Source: Rhodanobacter denitrificans | GTDB taxonomy: Bacteria; Pseudomonadota; Gammaproteobacteria; Xanthomonadales; Rhodanobacteraceae | NCBI RefSeq assembly: GCF_003335105.1 | Contig: NZ_QFWQ01000008.1 | Coordinates: 62,001 to 126,000, forward strand | DNA: 64,000 nucleotides | Reading direction: 5' to 3' | Shown here: piece after piece, positions 25,715 to 35,100 of the stretch | Layout: each line of letters opens with the position of its first letter | Position numbering within the stretch: the first letter of the stretch is position 1 | Notes under the pieces: model-generated | Databases searched by the model: none | What the model was told of the DNA's origin: nothing | Seen by the model: only the letters and a program-made list of their open reading frames with translations | Translations under genes and position numbers: made by a program

Positions 25715-26491
25715 TCAACGCCGCAGGCGCCGCAGGGCCTGCGCGTGGATCGCCGGCGTGCCGGCCAGCACGCTGCGCGTGTCCAGCGTGGGCGGCGCGC
25801 CGTCGAGGTCGGTGAACACGCCGCCGGCCTCGCGCACGATCACCGCCAGCGCGGCGATGTCGAGGATGTTCACGTCCGACTCGATCACCAGGTCCAGGCT
25901 GCCGCGTGCCAGCAGGTGGTAGTGGCAGAAATCGCCGTAGCCGCGGATCCGGTTGCTGTCGCGGATCAGCGCGCCGAGCGCGTCCCAGCGCGCGTCGCCG
26001 GTGAGCGTCTTGACGTTGCCGGTGGAGAGCGAGGCTTGCGCCATCTCCGCCGTATCCGCCGTCCGCACACGCTCGCCGTCGAGCCACGCACCCTGGCCTG
26101 CAACAGCCCACATCGTTTCGCCGTAGACCGGCGCGCTGGATACGCCCAGCACCAGTTCGCCACGCTCCATCAGCGCGATCTGGGTGGAGAAGAACGGCGT
26201 GCGGCGCACGAAGCTCTTGGTGCCGTCGAGCGGATCGACCAGCCACAGCAGGCCGCCACGCTCGCCGTCCAGGCCGAACTCCTCGCCGTAGATCGACGCC
26301 TGCGGCAACGCGGCCTGCAGGATCCGGCGGATCGCCTGCTCGGCCTCGCGGTCGGCGACCGTCACCGGGGTCGCGTCTGACTTCAGCTCCACCTCGACGC
26401 CGCGCCGCCAGTAGTGCCGGATTACCTCGGCCGCGGCCGCCGCCGCTTCGCGTGCGGCCGCCAGGGCGATGGCGGCGGTATCGGAATTCAT
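25715..26491 (-). CDS. Inositol-monophosphatase-family histidinol-phosphatase (HisN-like)
   Basis: Magnesium-dependent phosphatase of 258 residues. Blocks: GEEFGLDGE (about 69-77), WLVDPLDGTKSFVRRTPFFS (about 83-102) and the C-terminal NILDIAALAVIVREAGG with the third metal aspartate. The combination KSF after LDGT and YGDFCHYHLLARG is typical of the HisN group that dephosphorylates L-histidinol phosphate; related enzymes act on inositol phosphates, so substrate is probable rather than certain. No his genes lie nearby. It sits 15 bp after gspN and 23 bp before nudE. Confidence 0.85.
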   Translation of the reverse strand: MNSDTAAIALAAAREAAAAAAEVIRHYWRRGVEVELKSDATPVTVADREAEQAIRRILQAALPQASIYGEEFGLDGERGGLLWLVDPLDGTKSFVRRTPFFSTQIALMERGELVLGVSSAPVYGETMWAVAGQGAWLDGERVRTADTAEMAQASLSTGNVKTLTGDARWDALGALIRDSNRIRGYGDFCHYHLLARGSLDLVIESDVNILDIAALAVIVREAGGVFTDLDGAPPTLDTRSVLAGTPAIHAQALRRLRR

Positions 26492-26506
26492 GTTCGTCTC
26501 GCGTCC

Positions 26507-27292
26507 TCAGTGGGTGGGTGATGCCGGCGTGCCGCCGGCCAGTCCGCCGCTGCGCCGGACATGCACGCTGCCGTCGGCCGCGACCGCTCCCAGCGTGGCC
26601 AGCCAGTGGCGCATCGCCGGGTCAGTCTGTCGGGCGCGCAGCGTCGCGTCCAGTCGCCAGCCCAGCGGGCTCAGGTACAGGTCGCCGACGACCTGCAGCG
26701 GACCGTGGCCGTCATCCCGCCACTGCGCATGGATCACTCCGCTGGTCGCTTGCGCCTGGCCCTGCCACGTGCCCAGCGCCAGGTTGCCGTCGAGGGTACG
26801 TACGGCCGCCTCCGTCCACAACGCATGTGCCTGCAACTGCACAGGCCAGCCTCCCTGCAGCAGCGCGTGCGCGATGGCGAGTTGCAGTTCGCCGCGCGGC
26901 TGGCCCAGCGGGGACCTCGTGTAGACATCCAGCGCGGCCAGTTGCACGCGCGCGTCGACGTCGTCGACAGCGATGCGTGCATCGGCGAGACGCCGCAGCT
27001 TGCCGGAAAACGACAACTGAGCGCCCGCCAACCGCAACTGCAAGGGTGATTGCCCGAGCAGGCTGCGCCGCGACAGTTGCCATTGCAGTTGCCCCAGCAC
27101 GCGCCCGTCGGCAGCCACCACGGCGCCGGCGCGGCCATCCCACAGGCTGCCCTGCACTTGCTGCAGTTGCAGCCCGTGCAGTCGCGGCGCGAGCCACGGC
27201 AGCGCCCAGCGTGCCGGCAGGAACCACAGCAGCAGGGCAGCGGCCAGCGCCAGCACGCCGAGACCGACCAGGCATGTTCGCAGGGGTTTCAA
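26507..27292 (-). CDS. gspN: Type II secretion protein N-like (GspN)
   Basis: Single-pass inner-membrane protein of 261 residues: a short cytoplasmic start, one hydrophobic helix (about residues 8-25), then a periplasmic domain rich in alternating hydrophobic residues with the GspN hallmark QLQQVQGSLWDGRAG near residue 45. GspN is an accessory component of the general secretory machinery of some proteobacteria. No other gsp gene is in the window, so this copy is separated from the main cluster, at the head of a nucleotide-hydrolase run. Identification is by overall pattern and is fairly, not fully, secure. Confidence 0.75.
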   Translation of the reverse strand: MKPLRTCLVGLGVLALAAALLLWFLPARWALPWLAPRLHGLQLQQVQGSLWDGRAGAVVAADGRVLGQLQWQLSRRSLLGQSPLQLRLAGAQLSFSGKLRRLADARIAVDDVDARVQLAALDVYTRSPLGQPRGELQLAIAHALLQGGWPVQLQAHALWTEAAVRTLDGNLALGTWQGQAQATSGVIHAQWRDDGHGPLQVVGDLYLSPLGWRLDATLRARQTDPAMRHWLATLGAVAADGSVHVRRSGGLAGGTPASPTH

Positions 27293-27360
27293 GGATCACT
27301 TTCCGGGATATATCCATGCGCGGGCTTGAGCGCCCGTCGCGCAAGGCCGATCATAGCCGG

Positions 27361-28728
27361 ATGAACGATCCCGCAAGCGGCAACGCCGCCCTCGCCGCGC
27401 GCGACCTGCGACACATCTGGCACCCCTGCACGCAGATGCACGATCACGAGAGCGTGCCGATGCTGCCGATCGTGCGCGGCGAAGGCGCCTGGCTGCTCGA
27501 TGCCGACGGCCATCGCTACCTGGACGGCATCAGTTCGTGGTGGACCAACCTGTTCGGCCACGCCAACCCGCGCATCGCTGCCGCCCTCGCCGACCAGGCG
27601 CAGCGGCTGGAGCACGTGATCTTCGCCGGTTTCACGCATGAACCGGCGATCGAACTGGCCGAGGAGCTGGTGCGGATCACTCCACCCGGGCTCGATCGGG
27701 TGTTCTACGCCGACAACGGCTCGGCGGCGATCGAGGTGGCGCTGAAGATGAGCTTCCACTACTGGCTCAACCAGGGCCATGGCGAGAAGACCCGCTTCAT
27801 CGCGCTGACCGGCAGCTACCACGGCGAGACACTGGGCGCGCTGTCGGTGAGCGACGTGGCGCTGTACCGCAAGACCTATGCACCGCTGCTGCTGACGCCG
27901 TTCCTGACGCCATCGCCGGATGCGTACGAAGGCGAGCCGGGCGAGTCTGCCGAACAGACGGCCATGCGCCGCCTCGGCGAACTGCGCGCACTGCTGGAAC
28001 GCCACGCCCACGAGACTTGCGCGGTGATCGTCGAGCCGCTGGTGCAGTGCGCCGGCGGCATGCGCATGTACCACCCGGCCTATCTCGCCGGCCTGCGCCG
28101 GTTATGCGACGAGTTCGCAGTGCATTTCATCGCCGACGAGATCGCGGTCGGTTTCGGCCGCACCGGCACGCTGTTCGCCTGCGAGCAGGCGTCGGTATCG
28201 CCGGATTTCATGTGCCTGTCGAAGGGACTCACCGGCGGTTTCCTGCCGTTGTCGGCCGTGCTGACCCGTGACGCAGTCTATCGGGCGTTCTACGCCGAAT
28301 ACGGCGCCGGCAAGGCGTTCCTGCACTCGCACAGCTATACCGGCAATCCGCTGGCCTGCCGGGTGGCGCTGGAGACGCTGGCGATCTTCCGCGATGAGCC
28401 GGTGCTCGCGCGCAACCGCACACTGGCCGCGCACCTGGCGCGGCGGCTGGAGCCGCTGCGCGAACACCCCCACGTTGCCGACGTGCGCCAGACCGGCATG
28501 ATCGCCGCCGTCGAGCTGGTCGCCGACAAGGCCAGCCGCCGGCCGTATCCCGCGGCGGAACGGCGCGGCCTGCGCGTCTACCTGCACGGCCTGCAGCACG
28601 GCGCGCTGCTGCGCCCGCTCGGCGACGTGGTGTATTTCATGCCGCCGTTCGTGATCACCGAGCCGGAGATCGACCGGCTGGTGGAGATCGCCGCGGCAGG
28701 CATCGCCAAGGCCGTGGCCGGTCCGTAA
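27361..28728 (+). CDS. bioA: Adenosylmethionine-8-amino-7-oxononanoate aminotransferase (BioA)
   Basis: PLP enzyme of biotin synthesis that converts 8-amino-7-oxononanoate to 7,8-diaminopelargonate with S-adenosylmethionine as amino donor. The 455 residues show the class III aminotransferase order: LDGISSWWTNLFGH, GSYHGETLGALSVSD (cofactor phosphate), FIADEIAVGFGRTG (Asp to the pyridine N) and CLSKGLTGGFLPLS with the PLP lysine. HIWHPCTQM at the start is specific to BioA. The ATG at 27361 follows a weak ribosome site. The gene is divergent from gspN (68 bp) and stands alone; no other bio genes are visible, and no BirA operator was recognised. Confidence 0.96.
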   Translation: MNDPASGNAALAARDLRHIWHPCTQMHDHESVPMLPIVRGEGAWLLDADGHRYLDGISSWWTNLFGHANPRIAAALADQAQRLEHVIFAGFTHEPAIELAEELVRITPPGLDRVFYADNGSAAIEVALKMSFHYWLNQGHGEKTRFIALTGSYHGETLGALSVSDVALYRKTYAPLLLTPFLTPSPDAYEGEPGESAEQTAMRRLGELRALLERHAHETCAVIVEPLVQCAGGMRMYHPAYLAGLRRLCDEFAVHFIADEIAVGFGRTGTLFACEQASVSPDFMCLSKGLTGGFLPLSAVLTRDAVYRAFYAEYGAGKAFLHSHSYTGNPLACRVALETLAIFRDEPVLARNRTLAAHLARRLEPLREHPHVADVRQTGMIAAVELVADKASRRPYPAAERRGLRVYLHGLQHGALLRPLGDVVYFMPPFVITEPEIDRLVEIAAAGIAKAVAGP

Positions 28729-28740
28729 GAGACATCCCGG

Positions 28741-29067
28741 TCAATGGCCGACGCTGATGCTCGGATCGAGCATCTGCAGGGCGCGCGCCGTGTTGTTGAC
28801 GCCGGTGCGCCGCACCTCGTCGCCGCTGTAGCTGCGCCCCGCCACCGGCAGGCATTGACCTTCCTTGGCCGGAATCAGGCTGCCGGTGCTGCGCAGGCAA
28901 TTGCGGTCGCCGGGTTTGAGCGGCGACCTGGCCGCCGCGGCGGCCGCGGATCGGCCGGCCTGGCTAGCCGGTACCTGCCCGGCGGGGGACGCGTCCTGGG
29001 CGAATGCCGTCGCGCCGACGGCCATGCCGGCGCACAGGATGAACGAAACGAGAGTCTGTCTGGACAT
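28741..29067 (-). CDS. Small exported hypothetical protein
   Basis: Protein of 108 residues with a strong GGAGG ribosome-binding site, a signal peptide (MSRQTLVSFILCAGMAVGATAFAQ), an Ala/Ser-rich linker and a C-terminal part with two cysteines (DRNCLRSTGS, EGQCLPVAGRSYSGDEV) likely to form a disulfide. The ending SGDEVRRTGVNNTARALQMLDPS suggests a short structured module. No family was recognised. It ends tail to tail with bioA, 12 bp apart. Confidence 0.72.
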   Translation of the reverse strand: MSRQTLVSFILCAGMAVGATAFAQDASPAGQVPASQAGRSAAAAAARSPLKPGDRNCLRSTGSLIPAKEGQCLPVAGRSYSGDEVRRTGVNNTARALQMLDPSISVGH

Positions 29068-29228
29068 GGCGGGAACCTCCGTTGGCCACGAGGGAGAGGC
29101 ATCTCCATGCTGCGCCGATCCCGCGCTCCGGGCAACCGCATCCGCGGCGGAAGTCCCGCTGCGCATCGCCGGCGCCGTGCCGCCGCCGGCGGGCTCGGCT
29201 ATGCTGGGATTTTGCCGCCCATCGTTCC

Positions 29229-29963
29229 ATGCGAAACATCCGCATCCACGTCGACCTGCCGCTTGCCGCCGGCGTCGAACGCATCCTGCCGACGCAGGCC
29301 GGCGAGCATGTCGCACGCGTGCTGCGCATGGCCGCCGGCGACCCGCTGACGCTGTTCAACGGCGACGGCAGCGACTACCCCGCCACGATCCTCGTCGTCG
29401 GCAAGCGCGAGGTCGTCGTGCGGGTTGATGGCTGCCACTCGCTGGCCAACGAATCGCCGCTGCGACTGACCCTGGCCCAGGGGGTCGCCCGCGGCGAGAA
29501 GATGGATCTGATCGTGCAGAAGGCCACCGAGCTTGGCGTGATCCGCATCGTGCCGCTGCTGACCGAGCGCGCCGAGGTGAAGCTCGATGCGACCCGCGCG
29601 GAGAAGCGCCTCGCGCACTGGCGCGCGGTGGCGGCCAGCGCCTGCGAGCAGAGCGGTCGTGCGCGCCTCCCGGAAATAGTCCAGGCATTGCCCTTGCCGG
29701 CGTGGCTGGATGGCCTGGCCGCGGACGGCGCGCTGCGCCTGGCGTTGCTCCCGGAAGCCGGCCGCTCGTCCCGGGAAGTGCGCTTCGGCGCGGCTGGCGG
29801 CCTGCTGGTGGTCGGCCCGGAAGGCGGTCTGGGCGAACGGGATGTCAGTGCGCTGACGGCCGCCGGTTTCGAAGGCCTGCGGCTGGGTCCGCGCATCCTG
29901 CGCACGGAGACGGCCGGACTGGCTGCGCTGGCCGCGCTGCAGGCCCTTCACGGCGACGGCTGA
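29229..29963 (+). CDS. rsmE: 16S rRNA (uracil-1498-N3)-methyltransferase RsmE
   Basis: SPOUT-class methyltransferase of 244 residues that modifies U1498 of 16S rRNA. A PUA-like N-terminal domain (about 1-70; HVARVLRMAAGD, LFNGDG) precedes the SPOUT domain with EKMDLIVQKATELGV, the knot loop VGPEGGLGERD and LRLGPRILRTETAGLAAL, which binds SAM. The ATG at 29229 was chosen because the protein then starts MRNIRIHVD, as in homologues. It converges with chpC across 16 bp. Confidence 0.95.
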   Translation: MRNIRIHVDLPLAAGVERILPTQAGEHVARVLRMAAGDPLTLFNGDGSDYPATILVVGKREVVVRVDGCHSLANESPLRLTLAQGVARGEKMDLIVQKATELGVIRIVPLLTERAEVKLDATRAEKRLAHWRAVAASACEQSGRARLPEIVQALPLPAWLDGLAADGALRLALLPEAGRSSREVRFGAAGGLLVVGPEGGLGERDVSALTAAGFEGLRLGPRILRTETAGLAALAALQALHGDG

Positions 29964-29979
29964 CCCGCCGCCATCCTGT

Positions 29980-30489
29980 TCAGTCTTCCGTGGCGGACGA
30001 TGCCGCAGCGTGCAATGGCTCGGCATCGCCGAACAGATCGAGCAGGGTGGCTTCGATCCACTCCAGGTCCGGGATCATCGCCACGTCGTCGCGCACCAGC
30101 ACATGGGCGCGCACGCCCGGCGGCAGCTGCCTGCCGTCGTGGGTGGGGATGATCAGCTCCGCATTGAGCGTGGTCAGGCGCGGGAAGCCCTGGGTCTGCA
30201 CCGCGATGAACGGCATCGCCGGGTTGCCGCCGAGCGCCTTCAGCACGGCCACGCGCACGACCAGTTCGGCGTCGCCCTCTTCGGTGCCGGCCAGTTCGGT
30301 GAACGACACCAGCGGCACGCGCCAGCCGCGCCAGGCGATCCGGCCGAGCAGCCACGCAGGGCCGCCGGGCACCGGTTCGGGCCGGCTCTGGGTGATCACT
30401 TCGGCGATGGTGGCATTGGGCAGCAGCAGGCGCAGGTTGCCTACCGGCACCAGGACGCAGCGGATTTCACGCGGCAGCGGATCACTCAT
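29980..30489 (-). CDS. chpC: CheW-like protein ChpC of the Pil-Chp system
   Basis: CheW-domain protein of 169 residues, last gene of the pil-chp operon. The domain (about residues 8-150) shows the beta-barrel pattern RCVLVPVGNLRLLLPNATIAEV, WLLGRIAWRGWRVPLVSF and the later strand RAHVLVRDDVAMIPDL. In P. aeruginosa ChpC is a second adaptor that links a chemoreceptor to the ChpA kinase. The start overlaps the chpB stop by 4 bp. The assignment rests on its position after chpB. Confidence 0.85.
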   Translation of the reverse strand: MSDPLPREIRCVLVPVGNLRLLLPNATIAEVITQSRPEPVPGGPAWLLGRIAWRGWRVPLVSFTELAGTEEGDAELVVRVAVLKALGGNPAMPFIAVQTQGFPRLTTLNAELIIPTHDGRQLPPGVRAHVLVRDDVAMIPDLEWIEATLLDLFGDAEPLHAAASSATED

Positions 30490-32141
30490 GGGGATACCTC
30501 GATCAGGCGCGCCGCCAGTTCGGGCGGCGTACCGGAGAAACTGACCAGCCGTTCGGCGAGGATTCCGCTGACCATGTCGGCAAAATGCTCACCGGACGAC
30601 GACTCTACCCAGACCTGGCCGCCGCGGTCATGGATCGCCTGCGCACCGGCCACGGCGTCATTGCCGCGCCCGGCGAACACGATCGCCAGCGCATCGCGGC
30701 CGAACGCGATGGCGGCCATGGTGAGGCTGGCATCGATCGACGGCTCCTGCGCGATGTCAGCCTGAAGCTCGACACTGCCGTCGCGACGCAGGCGCACCTG
30801 CTGACCGGCAGGTACGACCACCACCTCGCCGCAGCCGAGGCGGCGACCCCGACTGGCCAGCCGCACCGGCAGCGCGCAGTGCGCCGAAAATTTCTCCACC
30901 AGGCCCACGTCCGTCCGCCCACCCAGATGCTGGGTATGCAGGAAGGTGAGCCGGGTGGTTGCCGGCAACGCCGACAGGAAATCACACACGGAGTCGACGC
31001 CGTCGGTCGTGGCACCCAGCAGCACGATCCGGTTCAGTGCAGTGTCGAGCTCGTCGAGCAGCATCGCGTGATCGTGCTCGTAGACCTGCACCTGTGGCGC
31101 AATCGCCTCTTCCATCGACACCAGCTCGAGGCTCATGGTCGGCTCGAGGTCGGGCGCGACCACCTCGACGTCGGGTGCGAGGAAATCGGCGGCGCTCAGT
31201 TTCTCGATACCGAACGCCGCGACGTGGGACTTTTCGGCGGCGGCGGGTGCAGCCGAGGGAGGATCGTCATCCAGCAGCGCCCAGCTGTCCGGCGCACGCG
31301 CCGCCGAGCCGGCGGCGGCAGGCGCCGGAGCGGCCGCCTCGGGGATTTTCGTGGCGTCCGCCGGATCGACCAGCGGGGACAGCTGCAGATGATCCAGCTG
31401 GAACGCCGGCGGCCGCGCGCCGGCCGTGGGCTTCGCCGTCGCGACGGGCGCCGGTTCGGCCAGCCCCACCGCGGGCGACGACTCGCCGAAATGGCCGTCA
31501 TGCAGCGGCGGCAGCTCGTCGTCGTCGCGGTAACGCAGGCCCGGACCGGCGTCGTCGGCACCGTCGTCCGGCAGTTCGCCCGAGGCCAGCAGGGCCTCCA
31601 GTTCCGCCGCCAGGTTCTCCGATTCGGCCGCGGCGACCTGCTCGTGCCGGCCGTCGGGATCGTGGTGGGCGGGAAAGTCGATCCCGGGCTCGGTGACGGG
31701 GGCGGCAATCGCCGACTCCACCGCCGCTTCGGCAGCCACGGCAGCGGCCGGCGGCGCAACCGGCGCCTCGACGCCACGGGCGTCCCCCGGACGCGGCGGG
31801 TCGATGTCGCCCATCGCCATGACCTTGACCGCGAGATGGCGCGCCCAGCGCGCACGATCCCAGCCGGTCAGCTCGCGACTGGCCTGGGCGTCGTTGAAGA
31901 CCACCCGCGGCCGGTCGTCGTCGATCACCTCGTACAGGCGATCGAGCGCGTCGTCGGCGCTGTCGTCCAGGTTGACCACCAGCACGTCTGCACCGACCTG
32001 CTGCAGCAATTCGCGGCTGAGGCTGGAGACCCCGCCTTCGTGGACGATGCGGGCGCCGCGCTCGTGCAACGCCTCGCGCAGCTGGCCGCCCAGGTCGGTG
32101 TCGTCGAAAAGCAGGGCCACCGCCGGAACGGTATCAGTCAT
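30486..32141 (-). CDS. chpB: CheB-like methylesterase ChpB, active-site serine replaced
   Basis: 551-residue protein. A degenerate receiver-like N-terminus (about 1-115; ALLFDD, VLVVNLDD) precedes a long acidic, low-complexity linker (about 120-365) and a C-terminal CheB methylesterase-like domain. In CheB the catalytic Ser lies in GASTGG; here the motif reads GATTDG, with Thr at residue 378. The His (LHTQHLGG, about 404) and Asp (FAGRGNDAV, Asp495) of the triad are kept. Activity is therefore uncertain. The ATG at 32141 overlaps the chpA stop by 8 bp; an in-frame ATG at 32159 is possible. It would demethylate PilJ if active. Confidence 0.83.
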   Translation of the reverse strand: MTDTVPAVALLFDDTDLGGQLREALHERGARIVHEGGVSSLSRELLQQVGADVLVVNLDDSADDALDRLYEVIDDDRPRVVFNDAQASRELTGWDRARWARHLAVKVMAMGDIDPPRPGDARGVEAPVAPPAAAVAAEAAVESAIAAPVTEPGIDFPAHHDPDGRHEQVAAAESENLAAELEALLASGELPDDGADDAGPGLRYRDDDELPPLHDGHFGESSPAVGLAEPAPVATAKPTAGARPPAFQLDHLQLSPLVDPADATKIPEAAAPAPAAAGSAARAPDSWALLDDDPPSAAPAAAEKSHVAAFGIEKLSAADFLAPDVEVVAPDLEPTMSLELVSMEEAIAPQVQVYEHDHAMLLDELDTALNRIVLLGATTDGVDSVCDFLSALPATTRLTFLHTQHLGGRTDVGLVEKFSAHCALPVRLASRGRRLGCGEVVVVPAGQQVRLRRDGSVELQADIAQEPSIDASLTMAAIAFGRDALAIVFAGRGNDAVAGAQAIHDRGGQVWVESSSGEHFADMVSGILAERLVSFSGTPPELAARLIEVSP

Positions 32142-35100
32142 GTATCGGCTCCACCGCACGTTGCTCCAGCACCTCGGCGATCTGCGCCAGCAGCTCGGCC
32201 TCCTGGTACGGCTTGCCGAGATAGCGATCCACGCCGATGTCGAACGCCCGCTGGCGATGCTTGTCGCCGCTGCGCGAGGTGATCATGATGATCGGCACGT
32301 CGCGCAGCCGCGGATCCGCCTTCATGTGGGTGGCCAGCTCGTAGCCGTCCATGCGCGGCATCTCGATGTCCAGCAGCATCAGGTCGGGCACGCGCTCGTG
32401 CAGCTTCTCCAGCGCGTCGACGCCGTCCTTCGCGGTGCTGACCTCGTACTCGTGACGCTCCAGCACGCGGCCGGTGACCTTGCGCATGGTGATCGAGTCG
32501 TCCACCACCATCACCAGCGGCCGCACCTGCGCCTCCTCGACCACCGGCGCCTGCACCGCGCTGAGGCCTTCGGCCAGGCGTTGCTCGCGACGGATGATGC
32601 CATGGCGCACCAGTGGCGCCAGATCCAGAATGATCAGCACCGAGCCGTCGCCCATGATGGTCGCGCCGAGCAGGCCCGGCACCGAGCTGATCTGCGGGCC
32701 GACCGACTTGACCACGATCTCGCGCGACCCGAGGACGGCGTCGATGCGGATCGCCGCGCGCAGGTCGCCGGCACGGGTCAGCAGCAGAGGTTGCTGCTCG
32801 TCCTCGGCCGGCAGCCCCGGCGGCAGGCCCAGCAGCTCGGCAAGGTCGTGGATGCCGTATGCCTCGCTGCCGTAGCGGAACGACGGCTCATCCTCGGCCA
32901 TCAGCGCGGCCAGGTCGGCCGGGTTGACTCGCGCCACGCCCTGTACCGAGGTCATCGGGATCGCGAACGTCGCCTCGCCGATACGCACCAGGATCGCCTG
33001 GGTCACCGCGAGGGTGAACGGCAGGCGCAGCACGAAGGTAGTGCCCTTGCCCTCTTCCGACTCGATCGACAGCGAACCGCCAAGCTGCTTGATTTCGTTA
33101 GCCACCACGTCCATGCCGACGCCGCGGCCGGCCAGCTGGGTGACCTGGCTGGCGGTGGAGAAGCCCGGCTGGGCGATCAGCGAGAGCAACTGGTTGTCGG
33201 TCGGCCGGGTCTCCGGGCGCAGCAGACCGCGCTCGACGCCGCGCTTGCGGATCGCCTCGCGGTTCAGGCCGCGGCCGTCGTCGCTGACGCGTACCACCAC
33301 CTCGGTGGCCTCGCGCGCCACCGTGATGTGCACCGCGCCCTCGGCCGGCTTGCCTAGCTTGCGGCGTTCGGCAGGAGCTTCGATGCCGTGGGCGATCGCG
33401 TTGCGCAACATGTGCTCGAATGGCGCCTTGATGCGGTCGAGCAGGTTGCGGTCCATTTCGCCGTGGGCACCGTCCACGTAGAGCTGGGCATGCTTGCCTT
33501 CCTCCTGCGCGGCCTGGCGCAACGTGCGACGCAGGTTCGGCACCATCGTGTCGAACGGCAGCATGCGCGTGCGCAGCAAGCCATCCTGCAGCTCGGTACT
33601 GACCCGCGACTGCTGGATCAGCAGCGTCTCGGCCTGGCGGGTCAGTTCGTCCAGCATGTTCTGGATCGACACCAGGTCGGATACCGACTCGGCCAGCGCA
33701 CGCGAGTACTGCTGCAACTGCGAATAGCGGTCGAGCTCGAGCGGATCGAATGCCGCCATGCCCGCTTCGCGATGCTCGCGCTGGAAGCGCGCGATGATCT
33801 GCGCCTCGGTCTCGATCTCCAGCATGCGCAGCTGGCTGCGCAGGCGCGAGACGGTCTGTTCCAGCTCGACCAGGTTGAAGCGGTAACCGGCAACCTGCTG
33901 CTCCAGTCGCGACCGGTAGATCGCCACTTCGCCGGCATGGTTGACCAGATTGTCGAGCAGATCGGCGCGGACCCGGATCTGCTCCTGCGAGGAACGCACT
34001 TCCTCTTCCGCCTCAGGCATCAACTCAGGCAGCTGATCGATGCCGTCCACCGCGGCAGTCGCCGGCGACGGTACTGCCGGCGCCGGGACCGCCGTTGCGG
34101 CTACGTGTGGCTCCGCGTCGTGGGCCAGCGCCGTTTCGCCCGCCAACGCCAGCAGGCGGTTGATCATGGCCTGCGGGTAATCGGGCGTGCGACCCTGCGA
34201 CACCTGCTGCACGAGGGCATGCAGCTGATCGAAGCTCGCCTCCAGTGCGGCGATCAGCGGACCGGTTCCCGACGGGTCGCGGATCGGCTTTTCGAGCAGG
34301 GTCTCGGTCGCGTGGCTGAGGTCGCCCACCGGCACCAGGCCGGCGATGCGCGCACCACCCTTCAGCGTGTGCAGGTCGCGCTGCAGCTCGGGCACGTGCG
34401 CCAGGTTGCCCGGTTCGGCATGCCACTGGGCCAGCACGCTATCCGCGTGATCGAGGATCTCGCGCGCCTCGTCGATGAATACTTCCAGCAGATCGGCATC
34501 GATCTGGCCGGACCCCGCCAGGGCGTAAACCGGATCCTGCGCGACATTTTCGGTGTGCGCCGTCTTGTCCGCAGCGGAGGCCCGTTTGGCCTCCGCACGC
34601 TCGGCCGCCTGTTTCGCGGCAGCAACCCGCTCGGCCTCCGCACGCTCGGCTGCCTGCTGCTCGGCAGCAACCCGCTCGGCTTCCGCACGCTCGGCCGCCT
34701 GCTGCTCGGCAGCGATCCGTTCGGCTTCCGCGCGTTCGGCCGCCAGCCGCTCGGCAGCAACCCGCTCGGCTTCCGCACGCTCGGCCGCCTGCTGCTCGGC
34801 AGCGATCCGCGCTGCTTCCGCGCGTTCGGCGGCCAGTTTTCCGGCCACGGCCTGTTCGGGGTCGAAGGCGCCCAGGGCCGCCATCAACTCCGCCGTCACC
34901 GCGTCGTGGTGGGCCTCGTCCGGATGGACATCGGACGCCTGCCCGACGGCGGGCGCAGGCGACGCGACAGGCGCCTCGCCCGACGGCGCGCTGGTGGCTT
35001 CAAGCATGCCGGCCTCGAGTGAGGCGGTCATGCCCGTTTCGTCAACGCCGGCATGATCCGTGGCGCCGACTGGCTCCTCGGGCTCCACCTCGTCGGCCCG

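Noticed and set aside
34564-34833. CRISPR array
   Set aside because: Direct repeats of 45 bp without spacers, in frame within chpA; it is a coding tandem repeat.
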